Origin: Peribacillus sp. FSL E2-0218
GTDB lineage: Bacteria > Bacillota > Bacilli > Bacillales > DSM-1321
Direction: 5' to 3'
Assembly: GCF_037992945.1 (NCBI RefSeq)
Contig: NZ_CP150304.1
Coordinates: 1,925,501-1,989,500 of the forward strand
DNA: 64,000 bases
Shown here: piece after piece, positions 43,063-52,514 of the stretch
Layout of the letters: each line of letters begins with the position of its first letter
Position numbering within the stretch: position 1 is the stretch's first letter
Notes under the pieces: generated by a model
What the model was told of the DNA's origin: nothing
Database searches by the model: none
The model's input: only the letters and a program-made list of their open reading frames with translations
Program-made: the position numbers and the translations under genes

Positions 43063-43357
43063 ACGTCTTTCAGAATCACGTTTATCGCAGGAGAAACATT
43101 GAATTTTTGGAACTGGTATATGGAGGATTATATATATAATAATATCCATTCGTTCCTAATAAGTGGTGAAATAGCGTTTGATAGATTTTGCTTTACAATC
43201 CATAGGTGTGAAAACTTGTGTGTAGGATCGTTAAGAAAGGTTCATTAAATTCCTCACAAACTGTTCAATCAGAATGTGAGGAATTAAGGACCATATGAAC
43301 GGAAAGGAGTTTTTGAGATTAGGATACTGAGGTGACTAGAAAGACTACCTATACTAT
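43063..43357. other. Intergenic, no gene seen
   Basis: About 295 bases. CCTCACAAACTG..CAATCAGAATGTGAGG (43250-43285) forms a weak hairpin. Nothing else stands out. Confidence 0.4.
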
Positions 43358-43669
43358 TTAAAATAAATCGATAGTATATGCATCTATTTTTATGGGGTCA
43401 TTTAATAGTTCCAATGGTTTTGTTTTCATTCCAAGTGCTTGACAGGCTTGGGGAATTAACTCAAGGATTTCATCATTAGCCATTTCATAATTAAACGTTG
43501 ATTTTAATGAATGCTCCAATTCTATCGTACTGACTTTATTGAACTTTTCACCAACAATGATCATATCGTACTTTTTCATGACTTCTATCCAGGATTCTTT
43601 TGAATCGATTGTTAAAGCCGATTGTCTCAGTTCAATTAAAACCTCGATTAGTTTCTGTCGTTTGGCCAT
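43358..43669 (-). CDS. Hypothetical protein, paralogue of the gene at 55439
   Basis: About 103 aa, start at either of two ATGs (43672 or 43669) behind AGGAGGTG. Helical, acidic, no membrane segment. Residues ~30-75 (YDMIIVGEKFNKVSTIELEHSLKS) align with HDMILIGENFNKIDSIEFCHSLKD in the 55439 product; both end IDLF/IELF. Small single-gene unit; function unknown. Confidence 0.65.
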   Translation of the reverse strand: MAKRQKLIEVLIELRQSALTIDSKESWIEVMKKYDMIIVGEKFNKVSTIELEHSLKSTFNYEMANDEILELIPQACQALGMKTKPLELLNDPIKIDAYTIDLF

Positions 43670-43971
43670 CATAACACCTCCTGATTGATAAGGTATATTA
43701 TACCAAAACTCAACCTAAAAATCGGTATGAACATCCAAATAAGAATTTTTTCGCAAGGTTATGATGCTTATGTTGTGGATTGAAATCAATACAATTAAGG
43801 TGCAGTCAAGTTAATTAACTTTGTTATTTCCTGCGATTATCAAGAATTTATCGGAGAATCTCTTATTTAGAAGATATTAATTTCAATAGATGAAAAGGTA
43901 AGAAGTGGAGCGGATGGGGGAGGGAATAATGAAGTGCAAAAAAGACCACAAGGTGATCTCTTCGCCTAATT

Positions 43972-44163
43972 TTATTGGTTTTTCTCTTTATTAAAATCTA
44001 ATATCCCTTTATTTAATTCGATATTATTTTTTACACTTTCTGAATTGTTTTCGTAATTAAACTTTTCTTTCTGAATGGAATTCGGATTGTCAGGACTTGG
44101 GGACATCCTTTCTAAAGCATCAGCAATTCTCGTAAGCTGTTCCAAAATTTTATTATTGGTCAT
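43972..44163 (-). CDS. Small hypothetical protein
   Basis: 63 aa from the ATG at 44163 (frame open to a GTG at 44175). An N-terminal amphipathic helix (NKILEQLTRIADALERM) suggests oligomerisation; the rest is Asn-rich. A weak AAAGGTGG ribosome site. Coding status is moderate. Confidence 0.4.
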   Translation of the reverse strand: MTNNKILEQLTRIADALERMSPSPDNPNSIQKEKFNYENNSESVKNNIELNKGILDFNKEKNQ

Positions 44164-44175
44164 ACCCAGTTCCAC

Positions 44176-44515
44176 CTTTTTCCTTTAATTATATATCAAT
44201 CACATCATTAATTATACCCTACCCTTTAAATGGGAAATTGTCATAAAAGTTTCTTCCTTCAAAAAGCATCCCTCTTTTGGCGTAAATCTTCAATAAAAAA
44301 CCCCTCTCAGTTTGTAGGGTGAAAAATGTGTCATTATGTAGCATTTGCAAGTGTCAATTTAGACAGCTTCATTAATCCGTTCCTGAAAATTTCGGATGCA
44401 TTCAAGTAGTTGTTCTTATTCGTTAAGAATATTATTAAAAACAATATTTATTTATTGTAAATCGATAAATTTTGTATTAAAATCAATTTGACAATAAATT
44501 AGTGAGGTGTTTTTC
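44176..44515. other. Intergenic, no gene seen
   Basis: About 340 bases, AT-rich. TTGACA at 44489-44494 lies 22 nt ahead of the yoaS-like start, too close for a full promoter unless the transcript is nearly leaderless. Confidence 0.35.
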
Positions 44516-44998
44516 ATGAATCGAGTGTCAACACTCTTTTTGAAGATAGCTGTTTTTCTTATTGGGTTGCCGGTTCTTGCTTTGTGCATCTTTGTGGTTC
44601 CTGTAATAGCGAAGTTTGCCGTAGAATTATTTCCAAACATTCCTTATTTGAATGATCTTGTTTTTATTTATATGTATGTAACGGCGATCCCTTTTTATGG
44701 AGCCTTATATCAAGCGTTTAAGCTGTTAAGCTATATCGACAAGAACAAGGCATTCTCGGAATTATCAGTGGTGGCTTTAAAAAATATAAAATATTGTGCG
44801 ATGGCAATCAGTATTTTGTATGTGATAGGTCTGCCATTTTTTTATTTCATGGCGGAGCTGGACGATGCTCCAGGTATCATAATAATTGGGTTGGTCATTA
44901 TTTTTGCATCTATGGTGATTGCGGTCTTTGCTGCTGTACTTCAAAGTCTGTTGAAAAATGCCATTGAAATAAAATCCGAAAATGATTTAACGGTCTGA
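44516..44998 (+). CDS. yoaS: DUF2975 membrane protein (YoaS-like)
   Basis: 160 aa from the ATG at 44516 behind GAGGTG. Four membrane segments with the family's central YGALYQAFKLLSYIDKNKAFSELSVVALKNIKY motif. It is followed within 10 nt by a Cro-type regulator and then a DUF817 gene, the same trio as yoaS-yozG-yoaT of B. subtilis. Function unknown. Confidence 0.85.
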   Translation: MNRVSTLFLKIAVFLIGLPVLALCIFVVPVIAKFAVELFPNIPYLNDLVFIYMYVTAIPFYGALYQAFKLLSYIDKNKAFSELSVVALKNIKYCAMAISILYVIGLPFFYFMAELDDAPGIIIIGLVIIFASMVIAVFAAVLQSLLKNAIEIKSENDLTV

Positions 44999-45008
44999 GG
45001 TGAATAAT

Positions 45009-45227
45009 ATGGCAATTATAATCAATATTGATGTGATGCTGGCTAAAAGGAAAATGAGCGTAACGGAACTTTCGGAGAGGGTCGGGATAACGATGGCTAA
45101 CCTGTCAATCTTGAAAAACGGAAAGGCAAAGGCGATTCGATTATCAACCTTAGAGGCAATTTGCAAGGCTTTGGAATGTCAACCAGGAGATATTTTGGAA
45201 TACCGAAATGAGGAAGAGATACAGTGA
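45009..45227 (+). CDS. yozG: Cro/C1-type regulator (YozG-like)
   Basis: 72 aa from the ATG at 45009 (GAGGTG before). A single helix-turn-helix domain (KRKMSVTELSERVGITMANLSILKNGKAKAIRLSTLEAICKAL, residues ~13-55), ending CQPGDILEY. This compact XRE subtype always travels with DUF2975 proteins. It probably regulates the trio. Confidence 0.88.
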   Translation: MAIIINIDVMLAKRKMSVTELSERVGITMANLSILKNGKAKAIRLSTLEAICKALECQPGDILEYRNEEEIQ

Positions 45228-45245
45228 AGAAAAGGGGAGGTACTC

Positions 45246-46079
45246 ATGCATGTAACCATAAAAAAAGCGGAGTCACGAATCATGGCAGCATCTAAACAGG
45301 TCGTTCGTTTCGGTTGGGAACAGGCCCTATCATGTTTATTTCCGGCCGTCATCTTTGCCTCCTTGGCTTTAACAAAATTCCTGCCGCTTCCCTTTTTGCC
45401 GCGGTATGACTGGCTGCTCATCATCTGCCTTCTCATGCAGTGGCTAATGGTGCGTTCCGGGCTTGAAACACGTGATGAACTAAAGGTCATCACGTTGTTC
45501 CATCTTATTGGTCTTGCACTGGAGCTTTTCAAGGTACATATGGGCTCCTGGTCCTATCCAGAGGAAGGATATTTCAAAATTTTTGGTGTCCCTTTATATA
45601 GCGGTTTCATGTATGCAAGTGTAGCGAGTTATCTTTGCCAGGCCTGGAGAAGGCTGAAGGTTGAATTGGTTAAGTGGCCGCCGTTTTTGGTGGTTGTACC
45701 TCTTGCGGCTACAATTTATTTGAATTTCTTCATTCACCATTTTTGGATGGACGTTCGTTGGTGGCTGTCTGGGCTTGTCATCCTCGTCTTTTGGCAATCA
45801 TGGGTCATGTATGAAATTAATGGTACCCGTTATCGTATGCCACTCGCGCTTTCTTTTGTGCTCATCGGATTTTTTATCTGGATAGCCGAAAATATCGCAA
45901 CATTCTTTGGAGCTTGGGAATATCCCAACCAAACCGATGCGTGGAGTCTCGTTCATCTCGGCAAGGTGAGTTCATGGCTTTTATTAGTGATTGTCAGTTT
46001 TCTTATCGTAGCGACGTTAAAGCAGGTTAAAGGAAAAACTGCCACTTCCACCAATGGCAGTTCCTTTTATAACGGTTAA
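45246..46079 (+). CDS. yoaT: DUF817 membrane protein (YoaT-like)
   Basis: 277 aa, about eight membrane segments. Family motifs: ELFKVHMGSWSYPEEGYFKIFGVPLYSGFMYASV and IAENIATFFGAWEYPNQ. Third gene of the trio; an 18-nt gap after yozG. A start at the second in-frame ATG (residue 13) is possible. Confidence 0.88.
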   Translation: MHVTIKKAESRIMAASKQVVRFGWEQALSCLFPAVIFASLALTKFLPLPFLPRYDWLLIICLLMQWLMVRSGLETRDELKVITLFHLIGLALELFKVHMGSWSYPEEGYFKIFGVPLYSGFMYASVASYLCQAWRRLKVELVKWPPFLVVVPLAATIYLNFFIHHFWMDVRWWLSGLVILVFWQSWVMYEINGTRYRMPLALSFVLIGFFIWIAENIATFFGAWEYPNQTDAWSLVHLGKVSSWLLLVIVSFLIVATLKQVKGKTATSTNGSSFYNG

Positions 46080-46159
46080 CCTCCCATTCTTACAAAAAGC
46101 AAGGCTGACGGAATGTTATCGAGATCTTATTAAGCCAGTTGATTGATTTTAAAGTAGAG

Positions 46160-46190
46160 GAGCACCCATTGATGCGGGTGCTCATTTTGG
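46160..46190 (+). terminator. Terminator of the yoaS-yozG-yoaT operon
   Basis: GAGCACCC / GGGTGCTC with an 8-nt loop, then ATTTT. Confidence 0.75.
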
Positions 46191-46356
46191 ATACATAAGG
46201 TAATTCGTAGATAATGATGGATGTGGCTCTTTTATGAAAGGTTGTTGCTTCCTTAATGAACTAAATAAGACTGGTTTGTTGTATAATGAGATGAGTGGTT
46301 TTTCCATTAAATGTAAATAAAAGAGGGGCATAAATGCTATCAAAAGGAGTGGAAGC

Positions 46357-46881
46357 ATGTTTCCTATATTAGAAACCGAACGTTTAGTCTTACGAGAGCT
46401 TATTGAAGAGGACGCACCAAATATATTAAAGTGCTTTTCTAATGCAGATGTATTACGTTATTACGGGCAAAGGCCATTAACAAGTTTAAATCAGGTGAAC
46501 CAAATTGTCAGGAACTTTTCGAAAAGTTACGATGAAAAAAGTGGTATTAAATGGGGAATTGAAAGAAAAGGTATGGATGGTATCATTGGGACGATTGGGT
46601 TTCAAGAGTGGTCTCAAGAACATAAACGAGCTGAAATCAGCTATGCTCTTTTTTCTGAATATTGGGGCCAAGGGTACGCATCCGAGGCTGCTGGGAAAGT
46701 GATCTCCCATGGTTTTAACGAGCTGGGTTTGATGCGTATTGGTGCAGTTGTTTTTGTTGAAAATCAGGCATCCAAAAAATTATTAACAAAACTGGGCTTT
46801 GAAAAAGAAGGGGTAATGAGAAATTATATGTATCAGGATAATGTTCCGTTTGATGCGAATTTGTATTCTTTGTTAGTGTGA
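46357..46881 (+). CDS. GNAT acetyltransferase, RimJ/RimL type
   Basis: 174 aa. Opens with LETERLVLRELIEEDAPNILKCF, contains the acetyl-CoA site pattern ALFSEYWGQGYASEA and closes with NQASKKLLTKLGFEKEGVMRNYMY, all standard for ribosomal-protein or small-molecule N-acetyltransferases of this clade. AAAGGAGTGG precedes the ATG. Single-gene unit. Confidence 0.88.
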   Translation: MFPILETERLVLRELIEEDAPNILKCFSNADVLRYYGQRPLTSLNQVNQIVRNFSKSYDEKSGIKWGIERKGMDGIIGTIGFQEWSQEHKRAEISYALFSEYWGQGYASEAAGKVISHGFNELGLMRIGAVVFVENQASKKLLTKLGFEKEGVMRNYMYQDNVPFDANLYSLLV

Positions 46882-47039
46882 AGACGTTCGAAAAATCATA
46901 CTAAAATGATGTTGAAGAAGGAAACACGTGTAGGATGGAAGGGGAGATATTAAAACGGGAGTCTGCGTGAATAACTCTATACACTGATTCAGAGATAAAC
47001 CATTCCATTGGTTCGAGAATTTTATTCTAGCAAAAGACT

Positions 47040-47072
47040 AAAGGCAAACTCGATGTATGGAGTTTGCCTTTA
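47040..47072. terminator. Terminator between GNAT and the CoA-transferase gene
   Basis: AAAGGCAAACTC / GAGTTTGCCTTT, 8-nt loop. It may serve either strand. Confidence 0.65.
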
Positions 47073-47159
47073 GAAATAGCCTTCAACAAGGCGGAGCCGT
47101 TTAGCTCGAGGGATTTCAAACCTCTCTTTCATGTAGGGGCCTTTGCCGCAGCTTCTCCT

Positions 47160-48674
47160 TCATTTTTCACTAAATTGCCATTCCGGACGACTGGACCCGC
47201 GAGGAACTAGAACAGTGTTATATTCACCAGGTGTCTCTGACATTTTCACCTGGTCCGTTACCCCTTGATATAAACCAAGTGGAGTTTCAGCAGTAAATAA
47301 GTCTGGTGCGATATATTCATGCTCCTCTGAGGATCCGGCTGTTTTTTCAACAAATCGTTTGTCAAAGATACCCATGGAGAGAATCCATAAAGACACACGG
47401 TCTAAAGAGACACGGACACGATAACTGCCGCCTTCTTTTGCTCTTCTCTCCAGAGCTACTAAAGCTCCCACTTCAAGCAGCCAAGAAATTGCATAGTCGT
47501 TTACAATTGAAATGGGTGGTAATTTAGGATTGTCCGGAGAACCTTCAAGAGCCATTACGCCTGTTACACAGCCAGCTGTTTGGTCAAAGCCATTACGCGT
47601 TGCCCATTCGCCTTCCGTTCCATGTAAATTTACCGTGCAATGGATGATGCCTGGGCGAATTTGTGCACAATCCTCTGCAGATAGCTCTTGCTGCTCAATA
47701 AATCCAGAGCGGCGGTTTGCAAAAAAGATGTCCGCATCCTGCAGCAATTCTTTCATTTTATGTTTGCCTTGTTCAATTTTTAAATCCAGTGTAGCAGAAC
47801 GCATTCCCACATTGGATGTTGCATATACAATATCGTGTTCCCAATCCGTTGGACGCCATATGTTTAAAACATCTGCACCATGTAACGCAAGCGCTCTTCC
47901 AAAACCTGCACCAGCGATAACATGGGCAAGTCCTAAGGCACGGACGCCTTCTAGTGGAGACTTGGCATCTTCGGAAAGTGGTTCTGGATCACTCTCGCCT
48001 ATTTTTTCAATTTCGATCAGAGGTAGCTTCGCTACTTCTTCGTAAGTAGATTCTTTCATGAACTCTTCGATTGTCCGTACTACGGGCATGACGATTCCAC
48101 GTTCAGCAGCAGCATTTTCTAAGTCCTTCGAATTCCATTGTTTGATGGCGCTGGCTACAGATTGGCGATCTTCCGTACAATTTAAAAATAGTAATGCTTC
48201 ATGCTTGGATCGTGGATAAGGATTTAGTGGCATCACCCATTTCCCGTCTTTTGTTTGATAGAAAGTAAAGTCAAATGGGTTATAGGGGTCATTGGCAATC
48301 CCTGGTGCTAACCCATTGATTTTTTCCCACTGCCTGTCGTAAAAAGGGGAAAGTCTTCGTAATGCCTTACGTAAATCCATGTGAATGTTTTGACCTTTTC
48401 CGCCACGCATTCTCCAAATTTTAGAAACGGCGATGGATTTTGCAACTAAAGCGATAGCAGCTGCTGATGCCAAGCGGAGTGTACTAGGAACTATCGGGTC
48501 TTGTCCGTAAAAGGTGACGGTTCCTTCGCAGTCTTCCACCGTTAATCCGACTTCCTTCAAAACGGTGGTTAGTTCTTTGTAAATATCGAAATCGTCAAGG
48601 TTTGTCAATTTATGTTCGTTTGCTTTAATGATAGCATCAGTAAGCTTTTTTTCTTCCGTGTTTGTAGTCATCAT
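47160..48674 (-). CDS. CoA-transferase family III (CaiB/BaiF), long form
   Basis: About 504 aa, start at ATG 48674 or 48671 behind AAGGAAGGG. Residues ~205-500 carry the usual N-terminal CaiB motifs (SPLEGVRALGLAHVIAGAGFGRALALHGADVLNI). The ~190 residues before them resemble the family's second domain (NPFDFTFYQTKDGKWVMPL, VMPVVRTIEEFM), so the domain order looks swapped. It would move CoA between a carboxylic acid donor and acceptor. It lies 34 nt after a hydroxyacyl-CoA dehydrogenase gene; a shared catabolic path (carnitine-like or branched acids) is inferred. Confidence 0.82.
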   Translation of the reverse strand: MMTTNTEEKKLTDAIIKANEHKLTNLDDFDIYKELTTVLKEVGLTVEDCEGTVTFYGQDPIVPSTLRLASAAAIALVAKSIAVSKIWRMRGGKGQNIHMDLRKALRRLSPFYDRQWEKINGLAPGIANDPYNPFDFTFYQTKDGKWVMPLNPYPRSKHEALLFLNCTEDRQSVASAIKQWNSKDLENAAAERGIVMPVVRTIEEFMKESTYEEVAKLPLIEIEKIGESDPEPLSEDAKSPLEGVRALGLAHVIAGAGFGRALALHGADVLNIWRPTDWEHDIVYATSNVGMRSATLDLKIEQGKHKMKELLQDADIFFANRRSGFIEQQELSAEDCAQIRPGIIHCTVNLHGTEGEWATRNGFDQTAGCVTGVMALEGSPDNPKLPPISIVNDYAISWLLEVGALVALERRAKEGGSYRVRVSLDRVSLWILSMGIFDKRFVEKTAGSSEEHEYIAPDLFTAETPLGLYQGVTDQVKMSETPGEYNTVLVPRGSSRPEWQFSEK

Positions 48675-48708
48675 AATCCCTTCCTTATTGAAAATTGTGT
48701 ATAAAGAG

Positions 48709-49680
48709 TTATTTATGTTTTTCATTGAACGCATCTAGTACAGATAACTGACGGGAATCACGCTTTTCATCAAGCCGATTCTCCTCTACCGCACCGTAGG
48801 ATGACATAGCTTGTTCAGATAAATGCTGTATGGTGTCTTCATTTAGATGTGGGTTACCGAGATGATTCCAAAGAACATTCATTCCAGGACCTAAATGTTT
48901 GAGGAATGCAGGGAATCCTCCATCACCGCCTCCCAAATGGAAGGTTAGGAATGGTCCGCCTGCTGCCCAGCGGAGTCCAATTGAGCTGGTGACGATTTCG
49001 TCAAGTTCCTCCATTGAAACGACACCTTCCAATACTAAATGAACAGCCTCACGGAATAATGCTGATTGCAGACGATTGGCTACAAACCCATCGATCTCTT
49101 TTTTTAAAACAAGAGCGTTCTTACCTAGAGATTCATAAAACTGAACTGCTTTTTCAACAGAGCTGGAAGCTGTTTCATTGCCTGGGACAATCTCCACCAA
49201 TGGAACAAGATGAGGTGGATTAAATGGATGGCCAATTAACATACGCTCTGGATATTTCATTTTCGCTGCAATCTCACTGGCCTTTAAACCGGAAGAGGAT
49301 GACAGCAGCAAAGTGTCTTTACTGACAAACCGTTCAATATTTTCATATAATTCCTGCTTGAAGTCTAGACGTTCAGGTCCGTTTTCTTGGACAACGGATG
49401 AGCCATCAAGTGCACGTTCGAGATTTCCCTCAATCGTTAATCGATCAGTAAGGTCCTCGGTTGGAAGTCCAAGCTTTTGTAAAGAGGGAATGATTTTTTT
49501 AATACCAGCATGCACAACTTCTTCTAAATCAGGGCGAACGTCATTCACCCGTACTTCTAAGCCTTTTGCAAGGAAGTAGGCGGTCCAGGAAATTCCGATG
49601 ACGCCAGCTCCAATGACGGTAACAGGGCTAAACTTTTGCAAATCCTCTGATAACCGTGGACTGTTCCTATTTTCATTCAT
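48709..49680 (-). CDS. 3-hydroxyacyl-CoA dehydrogenase family (carnitine dehydrogenase-like)
   Basis: 323 aa from the ATG at 49680 (AAGGGATG before it). The Rossmann motif VTVIGAGVIGISWTAYFLAKG binds NAD. Catalytic-domain motifs: SSSSGLKASEIA and GHPFNPPHLVPLVEIVPG, the latter with the active His. Size and the C-terminal LRWAAGGPFLTFHLGGGDGG match L-carnitine dehydrogenase and lambda-crystallin type members. First gene of a two-gene unit. Confidence 0.88.
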   Translation of the reverse strand: MNENRNSPRLSEDLQKFSPVTVIGAGVIGISWTAYFLAKGLEVRVNDVRPDLEEVVHAGIKKIIPSLQKLGLPTEDLTDRLTIEGNLERALDGSSVVQENGPERLDFKQELYENIERFVSKDTLLLSSSSGLKASEIAAKMKYPERMLIGHPFNPPHLVPLVEIVPGNETASSSVEKAVQFYESLGKNALVLKKEIDGFVANRLQSALFREAVHLVLEGVVSMEELDEIVTSSIGLRWAAGGPFLTFHLGGGDGGFPAFLKHLGPGMNVLWNHLGNPHLNEDTIQHLSEQAMSSYGAVEENRLDEKRDSRQLSVLDAFNEKHK

Positions 49681-49964
49681 CTTAATCATCCCTTTTTTAA
49701 GTGTAAATACTTCTTCACATGCGTTCATGATTTCTTAGATAGTCATGGAACACAGTAGGTGAAGCTAAAGTGAGATCTGTGATGGTTAAACGTGAAGTTC
49801 ATACTTTTGATCCATTTGTTGCAAAAAAAGCACTTGTTATAAATAATTATAGTAATAGAATGTACAATAACAAGAATCAATAAAAGCTGAAATGATGCTT
49901 AAGCAACAGCTCAACAGGATATTGTTGCAAAAATAGAAAAGTTAGTAAAGGAGAGTAAAGAAAA
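49681..49964. promoter_or_regulatory. Divergent control region
   Basis: CTTGTTAT at ~49837 and ATAACAAG at ~49868 form an inverted repeat around an AT-rich core, and TTGTTGCAAAAA occurs twice (49820 and 49922). These lie between the dehydrogenase and tetR starts and are candidate operator parts. Confidence 0.35.
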
Positions 49965-50567
49965 ATGGAGAAAAAAGTGGATCCGCGGGTACGCCGTACA
50001 GACAATCTTCTCAGAGATTCTCTAATCGAGTTAATGGATGAAAAGAGCTATGAAAGCATAACGATAAAAGATATTACTGAACGTGCAACTCTCAACCGGG
50101 CGACTTTTTATCGCCACTATGAAGATAAAGAGGATTTATTGAATAAAAGTATAGATAGGATGCTTGAAGACCTTTTTGGAGATGCATCGAAGTTCTACAG
50201 CGTAACCAAAGATCCGCATGAATTACAGCATTATGTCGCTTTACATATTTTTGAACATATCGCTAGATCGAATAAGTTTTTCCACGTCATGTTGATCAAA
50301 AAAGGGATTCCTAACTTCCTCCAATATTTAAAAGATTTTATTTTTCAATTCTATGATCATATGATTTTGGAAACGGATGTAAAAGAAGAGGAACTTCCTG
50401 TTACAAAAGAAGTGATCGTCAGTTATATTTCTGCTGCATATATCGGGGTTATCTCCTGGTGGCTGGAAAATGATATGCCATTCTCTTCGGCTTCCATGGC
50501 TGAAAAAATGATTCAAATCAATATGCAAGGTCCGATTCAATTGTTGGGACAAAATCTGAATCGGTAA
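49965..50567 (+). CDS. TetR/AcrR-family regulator
   Basis: 200 aa. N-terminal helix-turn-helix (SYESITIKDITERATLNRATFYRHYEDKEDLL, residues ~30-65), C-terminal ligand domain of the TetR_C_8-like type (IVSYISAAYIGVISWWLENDMPFS). AAAGGAGAG lies before the ATG. Divergent from the dehydrogenase/CoA-transferase pair, which it likely represses until an acyl-CoA or substrate binds. Confidence 0.9.
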   Translation: MEKKVDPRVRRTDNLLRDSLIELMDEKSYESITIKDITERATLNRATFYRHYEDKEDLLNKSIDRMLEDLFGDASKFYSVTKDPHELQHYVALHIFEHIARSNKFFHVMLIKKGIPNFLQYLKDFIFQFYDHMILETDVKEEELPVTKEVIVSYISAAYIGVISWWLENDMPFSSASMAEKMIQINMQGPIQLLGQNLNR

Positions 50568-50818
50568 GTTGCTGCCTTTCTAAGAGAGAACTACACGAAC
50601 CTAAGTATGCAAAAGAGGGGGAAAGGAACAGGAAGCTAAAAGGGAAACGTATTTGATAATATCTTTGCCAGTTAAAAAAGAAATTAAGTCAATTACAGTA
50701 ACAGATGATAAGTATATGGTTATCAAATTTGAAGACTGACAGAAAAACCAGTTAAGCGATTTTTTAATAGATAAAACGAAGGTTTCTCATGATAAAAAAG
50801 AAACAAGGGATTGGAATG

Positions 50819-51082
50819 TCACGAAATGCTTTCCTGATGTTCTTGCAGTAATTGTTTCATTAAAAAAATGAAAACGGATTTCTCATAGGAGCTTTGAAAA
50901 TGGCTCGGAGTATCCCATAATTGCTTGAATGTACATGATAATAAAGATTCACTTTTAACTTCACATCCAGTTAGCCTAAAAGCAACGTTGAGTAAGGCAT
51001 GCTCAAATTTTGAATAGAGATGGGAAAAATAGGTTTTATCCCTATTTAAAATATGAGTGATGATTTCATCTTTGTTATGCAC
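50819..51082 (-). CDS. Stand-alone sigma-70 region 2-like protein
   Basis: 87 aa, GTG start at 51082 behind GAGGA. The pattern DKTYFSHLYSKFEHALLNVAFRLTGCEVKSESLL then FKQLW is that of an ECF sigma region 2, but the chain stops before region 4, with no sign of a lost extension in frame. It could be a decayed sigma gene or a split-sigma factor. Single-gene unit. Confidence 0.5.
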   Translation of the reverse strand: MHNKDEIITHILNRDKTYFSHLYSKFEHALLNVAFRLTGCEVKSESLLSCTFKQLWDTPSHFQSSYEKSVFIFLMKQLLQEHQESIS

Positions 51083-51638
51083 GACTAATTCCTCATTTCA
51101 ATAGGTTGAACAGAATATGTACCTTGATTTTTGAAGAATTAAACCAAAAGATAATGTTTTTGACTGAATTTTCATGTAAATAATCCCCAAATATAAGTAT
51201 TTAGTATCCTGATGGTTTTAGAAAAGCGAGGAAAGTCACGAGTACAAATGAATGGTCTGAAGGATCAACCGAAGTGATTCGAAACAATTGAACTGTCAGA
51301 TGATGTTTGCGTGTAAATGGATGGTGTAAAAAGCTAGGAACATATCAAAAAGTATAAATTGATTGGGAGAAGGAAGGACCAGGCCTGTTGTTTTTAACAG
51401 GCTTTTTTTGTTACCGATTTTTCTGCTTGTAGAGGATGATTTTTAATTGGGGGAATGTAGGTTGTTAGTGTTCCAGTAGGGGTATTACCTTCAACCTGGT
51501 TATTGCCGCTTTTAAAAGGTGATTACTAGGCAACTCAACTTGAAGTTCTAAGTAAAACTTTCACAAATAAAACCCTCTGTCCAAACGGATATTTTTTCCT
51601 TAGCATAAAATGATACATAATCATAAGGAGGAATATAC
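51083..51638. other. Intergenic region with orphan terminator
   Basis: No gene seen in 556 bases. GCCTGTT / AACAGGC with T7 (51383-51409) is a good plus-strand terminator with nothing in front of it, which suggests a lost gene. The last 40 bases hold the R2lox ribosome site. Confidence 0.45.
51383..51411 (+). terminator. Orphan terminator
   Basis: 7-bp stem (GCCTGTT / AACAGGC), 6-nt loop, T7 tract. Confidence 0.7.
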
Positions 51639-52514
51639 GTGAGAAAGAAACTTTTGACGACGAGCTCGGAAGGTTTAATGGAGGATTCATTTCCATACCA
51701 GTTGTATCAAAAAGCAAAAAAGTTTGGAATTTGGAATCCTCAGCATATTAATTTTTCACAGGATCAACAAGACTGGAAAACGTTATCCGTAAAAGAAAAA
51801 GCTTGGATGCTAAGACTCCTTGCCCAATTTCAGGGAGGGGAAGAGGCGGTAACTCTTGACTTACTTCCATTGCTTAGGGTAATCGCTGGAGAAGGAAGGC
51901 TGGAGGAAGAGATGTTCCTTACCACATTTCTATACGATGAAGCCAAACATACTGAGTTCTTTCGGCTTGTACTGAATGCCATCGGTGAAAAAGGTGATTT
52001 GTCCCACTTGCATTCCAATAGTTATCGTAAGATATTTTATGATATTCTCCCCGAAACAATGGAGCGTCTATGGCATGAACAAACCCCCGAGGCAATAGCC
52101 GACGCAGCGACAGTGTACAATATGTTCGTAGAAGGAGTGTTGGCTGAAACTGGTTATAAATCATTTTACGATGGACTGAAAACGATTGGTAAAATGCCTG
52201 GGTTAATAGAAGGCATAGATTACCTGAAAAAAGATGAATCAAGGCATATTTCTTACGGAACCTTTTTGCTTCAACGCTTGATTTGTGAGCATCCGCATCT
52301 TTTTGATCGTGTGGTTAAGAAGCTCGAAGAATTGGCCCCTCTTTCAATTTCCTTGAATGCCGAGGGCGTTATCGGGGAGGGGGAAAAATTAAACCAATAC
52401 AAATCCGAAATCAGGAAATACTCTGAAAAACAGCTGATGGTAAGAATTGAAATCCTTGCACGGGCAAAGGGGCAGACAATTGAAGAGATTTATCGATCTT
52501 CAGGAGCAAAATGA
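51639..52514 (+). CDS. R2-like ligand-binding oxidase (R2lox)
   Basis: 291 aa, GTG start behind AAGGAGGA. All six metal ligands are visible: E68, E101, H104, E165, E200 and H203. V71 and Y160 sit in the positions that form the Val-Tyr ether crosslink in characterised R2lox. Known members assemble a Mn/Fe cofactor and bind a fatty-acid-like ligand; their physiological substrate is unknown. Distinguished from true R2 (ribonucleotide reductase) by the Val and the lack of an R1 partner. Single-gene unit. Confidence 0.93.
   Translation: MRKKLLTTSSEGLMEDSFPYQLYQKAKKFGIWNPQHINFSQDQQDWKTLSVKEKAWMLRLLAQFQGGEEAVTLDLLPLLRVIAGEGRLEEEMFLTTFLYDEAKHTEFFRLVLNAIGEKGDLSHLHSNSYRKIFYDILPETMERLWHEQTPEAIADAATVYNMFVEGVLAETGYKSFYDGLKTIGKMPGLIEGIDYLKKDESRHISYGTFLLQRLICEHPHLFDRVVKKLEELAPLSISLNAEGVIGEGEKLNQYKSEIRKYSEKQLMVRIEILARAKGQTIEEIYRSSGAK

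Noticed and set aside
47512..48045. 177-codon plus-strand frame opposite the CoA-transferase
   Set aside because: It is antisense to a well-supported gene and shows Ser/Pro-rich shadow composition.
50660..50740. 28-codon frame ending in VTDDKYMVIKFED
   Set aside because: No start with a ribosome site; probably the end of a lost gene.
51639..52514. Call as ribonucleotide reductase small subunit (NrdB/NrdF)
   Set aside because: Length, the Val at 71 in place of the R2 pattern and the Tyr at 160 fit R2lox; no NrdA/NrdE gene is near.
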